In this document: positions 11,147 to 23,290 of the stretch, in pieces | Numbering within the stretch: position 1 is the stretch's first letter | How the letters are laid out: each line of letters begins with the position of its first letter | Notes under the pieces: model-generated | Told to the model about the DNA's origin: nothing | The model's input: the letters and a program-made list of their open reading frames with translations, nothing else | The model's database searches: none | DNA from: Limonium bicolor | Lineage: Eukaryota > Streptophyta > Magnoliopsida > Caryophyllales > Plumbaginaceae | Direction: 5' to 3' | DNA length: 64,000 nt | Assembly: GCA_023374045.1 (NCBI GenBank) | Contig: CM041782.1 | Location: forward strand, 183,786,925-183,850,924 | Position numbers and translations under genes: made by a program

Positions 11147-13311
11147 AGAACCTACCTACAGATTTTGTTTTTTCACTTCTTTTCTTACCCATTTCTTCCC
11201 CAATCTTCCTACATGTAACCCCACATGTTTTAACACTAATTAAGCTTCCTAAAATACCTTAATTCACCCCAAATCCATTACTAAATTCATCAAACAACTT
11301 ACACAATTTTCTTACTTCTTCTACAACACATTAACAGTTTTTGTTACACCTATGCTACAGATTTTACAATTCAATTCTCCATCCAATACTTCCTCAACCA
11401 ATGCCATTCCTAGTATTCTAAATACCTCTCCTTACCATGCTAATTCATTTCCAAGCCATTACACTTCCTACACCCAAGTTCCACACTCCTTTTACAAAAT
11501 CCTACACACCAATTTCTTCCTAGTTCCACAATGCATTTTGGTACCTCTCTTGCTACAGATTTTACATCCTAATACTCTCATACCACAAACTACCATTCCA
11601 TGGTCTTAAACACCTTTATTAAATCCAATACACACCTTGGTTTCTCCCATTCACCAAGTCATTCTTAATACACAATTCCTACTAAATTTCGCCATAGTTC
11701 CACCTACTTTCCTTACATCCTCAAATACACATTCTCTCATCAAATCCAACCTAAAGCTAGCCACACCCAACAAGGGTCCTACCAGCACACAAGGTTCATA
11801 CAAAATCTTAATACACCAATACTTCTTCAATCACAATACTAATACACCATTACTTCCTGCAATAGCATACTAATACACATACACCATTCATTTGGCTCTA
11901 AGGCCTACAATTCCATTTCTGCTCACAAATACTCAAATCTCCACAACTACAATACTAGTACAATAGTTTAGGTTCTTTTATATGTTTACCCATTCCCATT
12001 ACACTAATGCATTAAATTAAGCATTAAGAAGGAGCTCTTACCTTGAGCTTTTGATTCCTTCATTTCTTTCCATTCCTCCTCTTCTCCTCTTTCTTGTCCA
12101 AATCGGTTTTGTGGGGGATGGAGTTACCAAACTCCATCCCAACACCAAATTACATAAGGAGAATATAATTAAACTTCTAACCCCTTATAACACTACTAAT
12201 TAAATGAAGGGTTTAAATTCCCACAAGTTAGGGTTTTACCTTGGAGTTTCAAGAGAGGTTTTTAAGCCTTGAATACAAAGGAGAGTTCCTCCACCATTGG
12301 AAAGTTGAACCAAGCTCAAACAAAGAAGAGAACAAGGCATTACAAGAAGGGCAAAAATCGGTTACACAAGGAGGTGGAGAAAGCTTGAGTTTTTCATGAA
12401 GATTTTTACCTTGTTGGAAAGAGGAGACTCCAAGCTTCACAATGGTGTGCTTTTCTCTCAAATGAGGAGTTCAAATATGTATTTGTTTTACATTTGGAGC
12501 TCAAATGAGGTAGAGCATGAGGAGAAAGAAGAGAAGCCATGAGAGGTGTTGGAGCTTCTCAAAATCGCCAGCAAGGGAAGAAGAGAGGAGTGTGCTGCAG
12601 AGAGGGGGATTCCGTCGTGAGAGAGGGAAGGGAATTGGAAGAGAGAGAGAGTAGAGAAATGAGAGAGAATAAGGGGAGAGAGGGTGTTATTACTTTTTGT
12701 TTACTTATGTTTTCTTGTCTTCTAGTGTGTGTGTGAGAGAGTAATTTAATTGAGTGTGAGAGAGGGGTATTAATACCCTATAAAAACCGGCCCACTTATA
12801 CTGTTAAGCTGGAGCAGTTTTTCGTCTTTTACAGAAAACGCTCGTTTTTACCCGGTTTTGATACTGTTCACTAACCGGGTCCGTTTTCCGGAATTTCTCG
12901 TTCTTTATTTTATTGGCTATTAAGCTCCCGTTAATGCTTAATAACAGTTATTTAATGATTCATAAATTTTTACGGGTTCGTTTGACCACTTAAAATCACG
13001 TTTTCGGGTTTTCTCGGAAGACGTGCGCTAAAACTCTATTAGCGTTTTAATACTTATTTGGATCCGTTTTCTCCGGGAATCATTCCCGTATACTAATTAG
13101 GCATGAATAAGCCTTAGGAATCCTCACGATACTATAACCGAGGTCTCGTACCACCTATGGTTATTTAACGCTTATTTTAGCGTTTTCGCTTCTAAGCGTT
13201 TTTCTCATTTCTTTTGGATTATTTTCTTACCAAAAATTACTTAGACACTATTAGGCCCTTAAATACTATATTAAAATATTCTAATCACCATATTAAGTTC
13301 GGGGTATTTCA

Positions 13312-14441
13312 GACATGTCTATAATATTCATTTACCTAAGACTTAAAACTTAGGAAGAAAGGTTCGGTAATACCCAACCTTAAGCATTGGCACAGAACAT
13401 GAATATAACCTAGATCTCTCCTAGGTATGTGTAAGACCCTATGGGGCATCGAATAATAAAAAGGTATTCTCCAATGAACTCACAACTAATAATTATGAGT
13501 CGGTTAAAACACTTAAACTATGGAGAAATGGTGGTTGATGAGGTGGTGTTGATATATTATGGAGAATCCTGGTCTGCGTCCGTTCCAGCAGGTTGTGCAG
13601 TGTGATCACCAGAGGGGAGTCCAGGCATGGAGCCCCTCGTTGAGGAATCCGATGATCTCTTAGATCATTGGCGTTGGGTACTAACGTAGGTACACGGCTT
13701 CGGCCACACAGACGTTTCTCACGAGACATCGGGGAAGTCAAATGATCTCGAATCATTGACAATGGAAACTACTGTCCAATAATAACAAAAACTTGGTGAG
13801 GTGTTAATGGGGAATTTTCCATCTAACGTAACACCCAAAGGATGCTGAGAGAGTTGGTGGGGAGCGGGGCTCGTCGATTGAATAACGAACTTGCGATTAC
13901 GATTTCGATCTGGCGACTATTGTGCATGGTTATTAATATGTTGTTTGTGGTGATTACTGGTGAACTGTATGTGTTTGCATTATGCTTTTACACTCTTTTA
14001 TGTATATTTGTAAACCGGAACAACATGAAAATTGAATACATGTTATCAAGAGGCTATTAACTCAATGTGCCTAATGGCATTAGGATCATATAGTTCAACA
14101 TACTCAGCCTCGTGCTGGCCTTTGGCAACCACATTTTTGCAGGTGTACCTTGATTGACACCGGAGTGCGGGATTGGGTATGGCTTTAAATTTTGACTAGA
14201 TAATATGTGTAGGAGGAATCATGGATTAGGTCATTGTATAGATGTGTCAATTGATGCCCAGGTATAAGTGAATCTTGATAGCCTCACTAGTTCTGGAGTT
14301 ATGTGGTTTTATTATGAGTTGTATTAACCTCGTCATCACTGCGGATGGATGGTTAAGCAGATGGATGTTGATTATGACACTCGCTAGATAGTGAGAGTGT
14401 TCCGCTGCAAATGTTGCAATTGATGTATTTTTTTACTGTTA
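13312..14441 (+). mobile_element. Probable plus-strand LTR remnant (U5 side)
   Basis: I recognise no gene here. The last 350 bases resemble the U5 end of the other LTRs read on the plus strand: CAGCCTCGTGCTGG, then a pyrimidine-rich acceptor CACATTTTTGCAG|GTGTACC at 14142, then TGTTCCGCTG, ending near ACTGTTACGA. Element 2 shows the same order at 23220-23792. The first 500 bases (13312-13830) match nothing I recognise. If this is an LTR, its 5' portion was removed or interrupted by element 1. Confidence 0.4.
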
Positions 14442-14795
14442 CGAAGTGTAACACCCCCATCAACAACATTACATAACAAATTCTGCAGCGGAAGTATACT
14501 AATTCACATAAACTTAACTCGTTGGGTTACACGCCGTTAACCACCCACGTGTTAACAAGGCTATTACATTTACATTGTACCGGTCTGATGGACTAGATTC
14601 CCGAGCAACTGTACATTACTATACCTTTTCATTAACAACAACCAACATACATAAGCCTCCCTGTACCCGAGTATTTACAAGTTGATGCCAAAAACAGTTC
14701 GGTCTTACTTACACCTACTGTATATATACAACTTAAATGATTTCCCATGTACAACGACTACCCCGTCCTACTCTCGAACGGCTCCACTCTTGTAC

Positions 14796-17700
14796 CTGAA
14801 ATAGGAAAAGAAGAGAAAGGGTGGCCCCAAGGGGCTCAGCACCTTTGCTGGTATGGTAATCCCACAGCCCACATGTACGGGCCACGCACAAACTAATTGT
14901 CGTCTTAGCATGCGGTTGATTATATTTAGATCATGCATGCAACTGTAAACACACAACACATAACATTTCGCCTCTATGGGCTCAATAAACGGATAGTAAT
15001 CCTTACTTGATAAATCACTCATGGTATTCATTACCCCTAGTGTTTCTCCTCTAATTGAGATACTTCCTTGAATAGACGACAAATTCATTAACGGGTTATC
15101 CTTAACGCCTCTTATCACAACTGAGATTCATATCCATGATCCACATACTCCACATTTTACAACATATGACACTCATCACATAACAACAACATAACAACAC
15201 TTCCACGTTTCAACGTGTACATAATAACATTGCAATAGATATTGCATCATAACGACAATACATAACATAACGGTACGGTTCCCTTTCTGAACCGGCCCAA
15301 ACATAGTCAGTTCACTTGTAGCCTAGAGAATGTTGCCAGTCTCATGATAAGCTCATTACATAACTCGTTACTGTCTCGTTAAATGAACGGATAACTTAAA
15401 CCAAGGTTGTCTCGGATATAGTGATCCAAGCACACCGAACAAACATAACATAGTATCCCCTGTGGCCCGACGTGAGTCAGTAATAGCCTTGGTAAGCTAA
15501 AGGAAGTTGGGAACCAATTGGAAAACAACCATAACATACAGAGAGGATCGAACCTGATATGACAACGACCCCCATACTCACACGCGTGGCCGGAACAGAC
15601 CGGACTCCTCACTTCCCCGTTAGCACTTGTTAGAAGTTCAACATTGAACTTAACTTAAACAATCACAACATTGGGTTAAGTCTTGTTAGACACACACAAG
15701 GGAAGGGAGAGTCATACAATCACACCAAACATCACACCAAACATCACATAACTAACTCACGCATGGCCGTGGTTAGAACGTTCCTTAGGTCGGAAACGTT
15801 ATCACTGGATACCGCTCTTCGCTTTACCTAATAGTGGTTAACTAGCCCTTCAAGCGCATTCAAGGTTACCGTATCGCACGTAAACATACAACACAATAAC
15901 GACTGTAAACTCGTTCATGATTTATCTTATAACGTGGCAACACACAGAAAAACACATTGGCATACAAGCCGGTGTAATCCGGTAGGACACAGGTTGCAAG
16001 AAAACCATACCTGTCACCGGACTCCACTTTATCATGTCCACTTATGTCCTCGAGAAATTCTCGAACAACTGATAACTTACATGTATTTTTATTAACATCG
16101 GGGTAACATGATTGTTTAAAGTCTAATGCTTATAACTTTCCCCGTTACTTAGTTACATAACTTTACATTTTAACTTGTTTTACTTTTACATTTTGATACA
16201 ACTTTTTCCCCCACTAAATTGTCATTATAACTCACTTAACATGTCCTTCACAATCTTATAACATCATTACTTAGTAATCACCATTTTTAGGCAACTTTTC
16301 CCACCTTAAAACAAAGTTTTTGGTCCATACAGTGGCCTGTCCGAACTTGTGTCCGGACTTCCCAAGTTCGGACACAAGTCGAGACTCAAAACTGAATACA
16401 GACGCCTGTCCGAACTTGTGTCCAAACTTCGGAAGTTCGGACATGGGTCGAGGAAAATTGAAATGAAGAAGCAGGTACGTCCGAACTTGTGTCCGGACTT
16501 CCCAAGGTCGGACACAAGTCGAGACTCTGAAATTTTTTTTACGCAACAGGCCTGTCCGAACGTCCATGTCCGGACGGATGTTCGGACAAGGCAAAACACT
16601 CATTTCTAAGCCTTTAAGCACTTAACCAATTTCACCAACTTCTCCTAAAGCCTCATAATGTTTCCTAACATCATTTGGCACATCAAACACACCTTTAGCC
16701 ATGTGCTAAACTCTTTAAATCACTCACCAAAACCATCTTATCATTTACAAATTTCTTACAAATTCCTAGCACTTGGGATGTTTCTCCTTAAGATTTCTAA
16801 GTGGTAGTTCACCAATAATGACCACTACACCAGGTGTTTTCCACTACACTTAACATCATCTCTCAACTTCTTTTCTTACTAACTAAATCTCCTTTCACAA
16901 CTTCTTAAAATTCCTTACTCAAAACCCTTACCTAACATCATTCCCTCCTTATTCATCAACATTACCTAAACCTTAAACAACTTCTCCAAGACTTATTACA
17001 TCCTAAAACACTCATTGAATTCCTAGAACTTCCAAGACAATACCAAAGTCCTTGTAGCACTTTAGAACACCTTAAAAACATGTTTTCTTCCTTAGTAAAC
17101 ATTTATCCTTCCTAACATATCCTAGTTCACCAAAGTCATTTAAGCACTTACAACTCCTTATACATTATACAAATTTTGCCATGGGTTCTCTTAGCACATC
17201 ATCATTCCAAAACTCATGGTTTTCACCATTAAACATTCAAGAACACCTAAATCCATCAAAAGTATTCTCACACCATAACTTCACCAAATTTACACTACAT
17301 CACAATATAGTGCATAACTTAAATAGCTTGGCACTTAGGCCCTTAAATAACATGGCTCTTAGGCCCTTTAAAAACATAAACTTTAAACACTGAATTTCCC
17401 ACATAAATATTGCCTTTGACCTGCAATTAATACAACAACTCATATTCCCTTTAATAATCTCCTTAAGAACATTTTACTAGGTCTTTCACCATTGGCTCCT
17501 TAGGTATTTTATTAAGCAATCAAGCTCATTTTCCTAAGGCATTTAAACTACATTGAGATAGTTTGTTTACCTCTTTTTCCTCAAAACTTCTTTCTTGTTT
17601 CCTTGTAAAACCGGTGGGGTGTTTAGTTGTTTGTCAACTTCTAAACAATGTACAAATAATAGAATGAGTATTCAGCATTATGCTTCATCTCATTATAAAC

Positions 17701-17910
17701 CCTAGTTACACATATTGTTTTAACACTTTAAGGTAATTGTTTTACCTTGGAATTGGAAGAGAACTTGAATAAGTATCAAGAGAGGACTCCTCCTAGCCCT
17801 TGGCAGATTCAAATGAAGCTAAAAAAGCAAGGTGAAACACCATTGTGAGGTGAATTTTTCGGACATCATATAACATGGAGGAAACATGGATTTTCTTTGA
17901 GTTTCCTTAC
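14796..17910 (-). other. Splice-like leader intron(s) in the solo LTR
   Basis: Coding (minus) strand donors: TTCAAG|GTAAGG (exon end 17911), CCAAG|GTAAAAC (17746) and AAGAG|GTAAAC (17571). The acceptor is CTTTTCCTATTTCAG|GTACAAG with the intron end at 14796. The order and spacing parallel element 1 (12410, 12240, 12042 and 9266). The array at 16335-16590 lies within the longest predicted intron. No transcript evidence is available. Confidence 0.48.
16335..16590. repeat. TCCGAAC/GTTCGGA hairpin array in the solo LTR
   Basis: Four units of roughly 70 bases, each with CCTGTCCGAACTTGTGTCC or a close variant followed by its near complement GGTCGGACACAAGTC or GTTCGGACACAAG, so each unit can form a stem of about 14 bp. 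The sequence differs from the arrays of elements 1 and 2 but the plan and location in the LTR are the same. The open frames through it on both strands are repeat-driven. Confidence 0.8.
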
Positions 17911-19003
17911 CTTGAAGCAAAGGGAAACAATAATATGTGAAAAGGTGAGCTCAAGCTCCTTCAATGGTGAATCTCCATGGCACCAAATTGAGTTCTTGAA
18001 GATTTGAAAAGGTAGAAATGTAGAGCTTGGTCTAACTAGAAGAAAGGTGGTCTTGAAATTAAATTTGGATCATGGAGCTAGGAGTTACAAGCATTCAAAG
18101 ATGGAGTTCTTGTGTGGAACTTAGCTAATCGTAAATGAAAGGGAGGAAGGGAGCTTGAAGACGTGTGAAGTAAGGAGGAAGGAGAAATGAAGATAGTTTT
18201 GCTTTTTGGAAGATATTTATGTTATAAAGTAACTTTTCTTTACTTACTTTTCCCCCTTTCCTAAATTGATTTCTTTTACATGTTGTGACTCACCTTGATA
18301 AAACCGGCCACCATTTAGTAAGAAGGGTAATAGTCTTTGTTGACCCATTTAATTACTCATAACAAACATATGTTACACTAACTTATTAAAGTTCTATTCA
18401 TGAAAACAAGGCACATAGAAGTGAAATTTTTGATTTCCCATTGATATAGACTTCCAAATGTGATACTTATAGTACACATGTTAATTAAAGAGTAATGATG
18501 GACATTTAGCCATTCAAAACTCATTTACAAGACAATTCTTTCAAAATGTGCTTTAAGACTCCTTAAAGCACATTTTGTTTTTAACATGTTTTCAAGCTTG
18601 GTTTCTTTAGTAATTGATTTAATATGTTCATTAACATATTTATAAGGTATAGGTATGACCATTAGGTCTTATACAAATTATCCCAAGCTTAGAGCACATT
18701 TTGCTATATTGACTTTAAGATATTTTCTTGTGTTCTGTTTGGTTTAATTGTCTACCAAGGTTCCTAAGGACTTAATTTGCCTTTTTAATCAGATTGAATA
18801 TTATTAAGTCTTGGTAGGCTCTTTGGGTCCTAACCAAGTTCACTCCAAGCTTAAAGCATGTTTTTGCTCAAGCTGTATCTTAGTGCTTATTGCATTTAAT
18901 ATGGTTTAAATTGTTCACTGATGTTCTAAGGCAATTTTTAGCCTTTACATACCATAGTTTAATTTTTAAACCACATATTCAAGGTTTGGGGTATTTCACG
19001 AAG

Positions 19004-19471
19004 AGATTACGGTGAGAGTTAGGATTAATAGAAGGGGTGTTAAAGTTCACCGTGGTGACCAAGTGTTTCTGAGTTTTTCACCTATGAAGGGCGTCTTTTG
19101 ATTTGGCAGAAGGGCAAACTGAGCCTGAAGTTTGTAGGGCCGTATGAGATTACTGAGAGAGTTGGATCCGTAGCCTACAGATTAGCTTTACCTGAGGAGT
19201 TAGGACGTGTTCACATGTGTTTCACATTTCACAACTCAAGAAATACATATCCGATCCTTCTCATGTTCCACAGCCCGAACATCTATCCCTAGAGCCGACG
19301 ATGAGATATGTCGAGACTCCAGTGCGAATCCTTGATACGAAAACTAGATACACTCGCCATAAGTCAGTGCGAATGGTCAAGGTCTTGTGGTCAAACCACG
19401 ATGTCGAGGAAGCGACTTGGGAACTAGAGGACGCCATGAAGGCGAAGTACCCGCAGCTATTTGTAGACTAG
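19004..19471 (+). pseudogene. Integrase C-terminal and chromodomain-like fragment (element 2)
   Basis: Translation gives the integrase C-terminal region of Ty3/gypsy elements: GDQVFLSFSPMKG, then KGKLSLKFVGPYEITERVG, VAYRLALPEELGRVH and FHISQLKKYISDPSHV. A chromodomain-like tail follows, with TPVRILDTKTRY, MVKVLWSNHDV, EEATWELEDAM and KYPQLF. In chromoviruses this tail binds or targets chromatin. Two frameshifts break it, near 19092-19110 and 19214-19220. The upstream integrase core, reverse transcriptase and gag are missing: the fragment begins right after the solo LTR and its target duplication. A stop follows at 19469-19471. Family assignment is firm; the Tekay/Del lineage is an inference. 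Confidence 0.88.
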
Positions 19472-19879
19472 ATTGTCTAGTGCTTAGAGGGTATGGGGCG
19501 TACCCCTTTTAAGGGGGTAGAGCCATATTGTTTTTGGCATTGCTTCGGGGTAAGCATTGCATTGTATGTAAATTGTATTATGTTTGTTGACTTGAGTAAC
19601 AACCAGAGCATTGGTTGTAGAATGTTGGTTGTAATGGTTGAATTGAATTGTGTTTGAAGTGAATGGAAGTTGAATGGTAATGTTTGAATTGAGTTAAGAT
19701 TGATGCTTGGATTGTGTTGGGAATGCAATTGTGATTGAGGTGAATACTCTTGTGTGACAGAATTTTAATTTTGTAAGGTGCTGTGAGTACGATCTTTGAC
19801 AATTGAGGGCAATTGAGCAAAGAAAACTAATTCACCAATTTGAATAACTTTGAGGGCAAAGTTCCTTAAGGGGGTAGAT
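19472..19879 (+). other. 3' noncoding region and polypurine tract of element 2
   Basis: About 400 bases between integrase stop and LTR. A run AAGGGGGTAGAG occurs near 19510-19523 and the polypurine tract AAGGGGGTAGAT at 19868-19879, directly before TGAAATACCCC. Between them is an AT-rich, TTGAATTG-like degenerate sequence with no coding signal. The phrase GAGGGCAAAGTTCCTTAAG (19851-19869) before the tract is nearly identical to that of element 1, showing close kinship. Confidence 0.8.
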
Positions 19880-20663
19880 TGAAATACCCCAAAATTTAAA
19901 ACAGTGATTAATTAGGCTATTGATTATGCCTAAATAAACACGAGGGAACAATTCACGAAGAAAACAGATCCTTAAAACGGATTAAAAACACAAATGAACT
20001 TTAAAACGCGTTTTTCGAGGAAACCGGGAAAACGTGACTTTAAGCGGGTTAAATAGACCCGTAATAATTTTATTCAATCAAAGGGTCATTATTAAACTAA
20101 TGAAGGTATATAACAAATAAAATTAATTAAACAAGAAAATTCCGAAAACGGGTTCCGGGAGTGAATAGTGCAAAAATGAAAGGTTGTGGGGTGTAAATGT
20201 AATAAGACAAAACTAACTCCCCCTCTTGTAAATAAAAATCAGAAGCTGGTAGTGTGTGTGTGTGTCTCGTACCAGCCACACCCCACTCTTTATTTCTTCC
20301 TAATGCACTAAAAGACAAGAAAATAAAGTACAAAAGTAAAAAGGAAAGAAGGGAGTCTCTCTCTCCTACCTATTCTCCTTCACTCACCCTTACTCCCTCC
20401 CTCCTTCTGAATTTTCTTCTACCTCCCAGCATATCCATGGCGATTTATGCCCTCCTCACCAGCCCTCTCACTCTCTCCCACATTTGAAGGTGCAAATCAA
20501 CTCCAAATCTCATAAAAATTACACCATTACACTCCTCTTCTCTTGGGCTTCATTTTCCACCTTTTAAAAACTGAAAAACTCACACTTCATCCCCATGGGT
20601 GTGAATCATTTTGGAGCTTGAAGACCACCATTATGACCCCCTCCATCTCCACATTGCTCTAAG

Positions 20664-20751
20664 GTAAAAATAGTCTTGAAACTCCATCTTTTTCCAGCTT
20701 TTCTTGCAAAACGAAAATTACAATTTGAGCCTTGTTTTCTCCCCCTTTCAG
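20664..20751 (+). other. Predicted short intron 1 in element 2 LTR
   Basis: Donor TCTAAG|GTAAAAATAG and acceptor TTTTCTCCCCCTTTCAG|CCGG bound 88 bases rich in T and C toward the 3' end, a typical short plant intron. It is followed by a 75-base predicted exon (20752-20826). Based on motifs only. Confidence 0.5.
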
Positions 20752-21764
20752 CCGGTTTTGGTTGATCATCTTGGAGCTGGAAACCTTGCCTTCTTGCTGT
20801 CCAAAAGTCCCACTAAGAAGCCTAAGGTAATACCCCCTTATAAACCTAGCATGTATTAAGTTCTAGGTTAGTTTAAGGGATGATTTTCTAAGTTAGTGTT
20901 GGTGTATGGGTGGCTGTAGCATTTCCGAAAATAGTGAGCCAAGAACAAGAAACAAAGAAGGAAGAAGAAGAAGAAAGAAAAAAGGAAAGGAAAAACTAGA
21001 AACACACGGTAAATGTTCTTACCTTGAGCTAGTTTTGTGTGCCTTAATGTAACAGATTTTAAGGTCTAAAATGAGGAACTTGAAGTGCTTTGAATAATGG
21101 TTTATGTTGTATAATGAGGAAGAGAGTTAGGTTGTTTTAGAATTGTTTGAATGATGTTTAAGAGTTGGAAACCAAGGAAAAACAATGGGTGTTTGTGCAG
21201 GAAAATATATGTGAGTTTGTTGAACATGGGTGTTGTTTAGAATCCCTTGAGGGATTTGGTTAGCTATTGATGGTTAGGAACTGAAAATGATGCTTTGGTA
21301 ATGTCTAGAAATGTAGGGAAACTATGGCCAATTTTTTGTAGCAAAGTAAAGGACTTAGGTGTTTAAATGAGTAAAAACAACCTAGGAGAACTAGTTGTGT
21401 TTTAGAGTTTAATTTGAGTAGTTAACAACTTAGGAAACTAAGTTAAGAATGAGTGCATGGATGGGTAGGAGGTAGAGGGAAAATAATGCAAGATGAGGGT
21501 TAGAGAAACACTAGTAGGTGAGCTATTGAGATAGAAAATAAAATAGCATAGAAGAAACTAGGAAGAACTAGTGCAAGTGCTGAAATGAAGGTGATAAAAA
21601 TTGTGTAAAATTTACATAGGAATGAGTGATGAACTTAGTAAATGGTTTATGAGGGTTTAGAGTGCATAGATTGTTGTTAAATATGTTTATAAAGGCTTTG
21701 AAAAGATTGGGGAAGAATTGGGTAAGAAATGGAGCTGAAACAAAATTTTAAAATAAGCATACTG

Positions 21765-22168
21765 GAGCCGACCGACCTTGGGACCAACCCTGGGAAGGTC
21801 GGTCGAGCCAGAATTTGCAAACACGAAAGTCTACTGACTTCGACCGACCTTGGGAACGATCTTTGCAAGGTCGGCTGAGTCGTAATTTGAAAAAACAGAA
21901 GTTTACTGACTTCGACCGACCTTGGGACCTACCCTGCAAGGTCGGTCGAGTCACAATTTTTGAACCCAAGAACCTACTGACTTGGACCGACCTTTGGACC
22001 TACCCTACAAGGTCGGTCAGGTTTAAATTTTCAAAACGGATGCCTACTGACTTCGACCGACCCTAGGACCGACCTTGGGTAAGGTCGGTCGTAGTTGAAT
22101 TTTCTAGAATCGTAACCTACTAACTTCGACCGACCTTGGGGCCGACCCTGGGTAAGGTCGGTTGAGTA
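21765..22168. repeat. GACCGACC/GGTCGGTC hairpin array in element 2 LTR
   Basis: Six units of about 70 bases, each with CTTCGACCGACCTTGGGACC followed by AAGGTCGGTCGAGT, then a short A/T-rich spacer ending CTACTGACTT. Each unit can fold as a stem of about 8-10 bp. Third LTR family in this window with such an array; the frames across it on both strands are not genes. Confidence 0.85.
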
Positions 22169-22174
22169 AAAAAA

Positions 22175-22210
22175 AAGAGAGAGTAATCATATATGTATAT
22201 ATATATGGCA
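22175..22210. repeat. AT-dinucleotide microsatellite
   Basis: Short ATATATGTATATATATATGG run after a purine stretch, just downstream of the hairpin array. Simple sequence only. Confidence 0.6.
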
Positions 22211-23219
22211 TTAATAGTATACCACTAATAGAGTAATAATGGTGAGAAAATATACACCTAAGTAAGAGAACAAGCTTGAGAAAAATAAGAAGTAAATGAT
22301 TCATTGGATTAAGGTGTGGTTGGTTGGGAGTATTTAAAAATGAAACAAATTAGGTTAAGTGTAGATACTTAACCGTCCGATGCCGTGTGTTATAGGATTC
22401 GAATAGTCGATTTCCAAAGAAGAGTCGGTGATCCGGAAGCGTCGGTGAACGGTATGATTTTCATGCCCCGTATGCTACCGAGGTTACCTCGGCTTGTTTG
22501 TTTGTGTGTTTATGTGCAACCACCTAAACAAGATAAAACATGTAATTGGTTTATTGCACTTTCCAATATATTGTAATTAATATGCCTTGTTGGTTGGTGA
22601 TTGAACTTGGAAGTTATGTTGGTTTGTTGAAGTGTTTGGTTGATTGATTGTGGAAGCTTGATTGGTTGTTTGTGGGCTACTCACTAACTCCCTAACCATC
22701 TAACACTCTAACATTGAGAATTGGGAATTGAGAAAATTGGGAGAATTTGAGAAGCCCGATATAGTTTTGGCCACGCGTGAGGATGAGGTAACTAGAGAGA
22801 TTGTTAACCGAGTCCTGGCTATAATCTTTTCCATGGTCCAAACCCCTTAAATGGGTAGCAACCTGGTTAAGTGGGCCAACCTTAAGCCCGGTGGTGGGAT
22901 AGTCTTGTCGCAGCCCGGAGGTCACACTGACTTGACTTGAGAATTGATTGGAGAAGAAAAATTGATTGAGGAAGATCTTGACTTGTGTGAGTTATTGATC
23001 TTGAGTAATGAGGTAATGACATCCGATTAACCCGGATGGTAATTGGGCTAACCCATTGTGAAGTTTGATTGAGATTGAAACCTTGATTGTTGATTGTGAG
23101 ATTCACTCTTCATTGATTGAAATGACTTGTATGAATGTTTCCACGCATGCTTATGATTTTTTTTATTTTAGCATGTTGTTTATTATAAAACGAACCGCAT
23201 GTTGGCGACCAATTAGCTG

Positions 23220-23290
23220 GCGTACCCCGTTAGCACGCGGGGTATGCGAAAGTCATATGCAGCTTTTGCTGAGCCCCTTGGGGCACTGTT
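23220..23290 (+). other. Conserved palindromic block near U5, element 2 LTR
   Basis: GGCGTACCCCGTTAGCACG, GCGGGGTATGCGAAAGTCAT, ATGCAGC and GCCCCTTGGGGC succeed each other. The reverse complement matches the element 1 block at 9281-9352, including the GCATATG and CGCATA pair and the CCGCGTGCTAAC motif. Just downstream is the predicted acceptor at 23300. Possible RNA structure; role unknown. Confidence 0.6.

Larger units (their letters stand above)
9266..12409 (-). other. Splice-like leader intron(s) in 5' LTR of element 1
   Basis: On the coding strand three strong donor-like sites occur in order: ACAAG|GTAAAAAT (exon end 12410), CCAAG|GTAAAACC (12240) and TCAAG|GTAAGAGC (12042). A pyrimidine-rich acceptor, TTTTTAGTGTGCAG|GTACTC, ends at 9266. 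Corresponding donors and acceptor occur at similar places in the solo LTR and in the LTR of element 2. This would make a 2.8-3.1-kb leader intron inside the LTR that contains the hairpin array. It is a prediction from motif conservation only. Confidence 0.5.
8879..13311 (-). mobile_element. 5' LTR of element 1 (complete, 4433 bp)
   Basis: The complete LTR runs on the plus strand from TGTAACACCCC (8879) to GGGGTATTTCA (13311). On the coding strand that is TGAAATACCCC to GGGGTGTTACA, with imperfect terminal inverted repeats. The inner edge abuts the primer-binding site. Outside, 13312-13316 (GACAT) would be one half of the target duplication; the other half lies beyond the window. Most of its length is collinear with 1-3781. 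At 4.4 kb it is long, in the range known for Tekay/Del-type chromoviruses; assignment to that lineage is an inference. Splice-like sites, a hairpin array and a palindromic block are listed separately. Confidence 0.88.
14447..18998 (-). mobile_element. Solo LTR, minus strand (4552 bp), with 5-bp TSD
   Basis: It runs TGTAACACCCCC (14447) to GGGGTATTTCA (18998), the same termini as element 1, and is flanked by a perfect duplication CGAAG (14442-14446 and 18999-19003). There is no internal region, primer-binding site or polypurine tract, so this is a solo LTR left by LTR-LTR recombination. The sequence is a diverged relative of the LTRs of elements 1 and 2. The shared block includes CCACCCACGTG near the end, three donor-like sites, an acceptor and a tandem hairpin array. 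No protein-coding content is evident. Confidence 0.85.

Noticed and set aside
12774..12783. TATAAAAACC on the plus strand as promoter of element 1
   Set aside because: The element is coded on the minus strand, so this TATA would be antisense; no support for its use.
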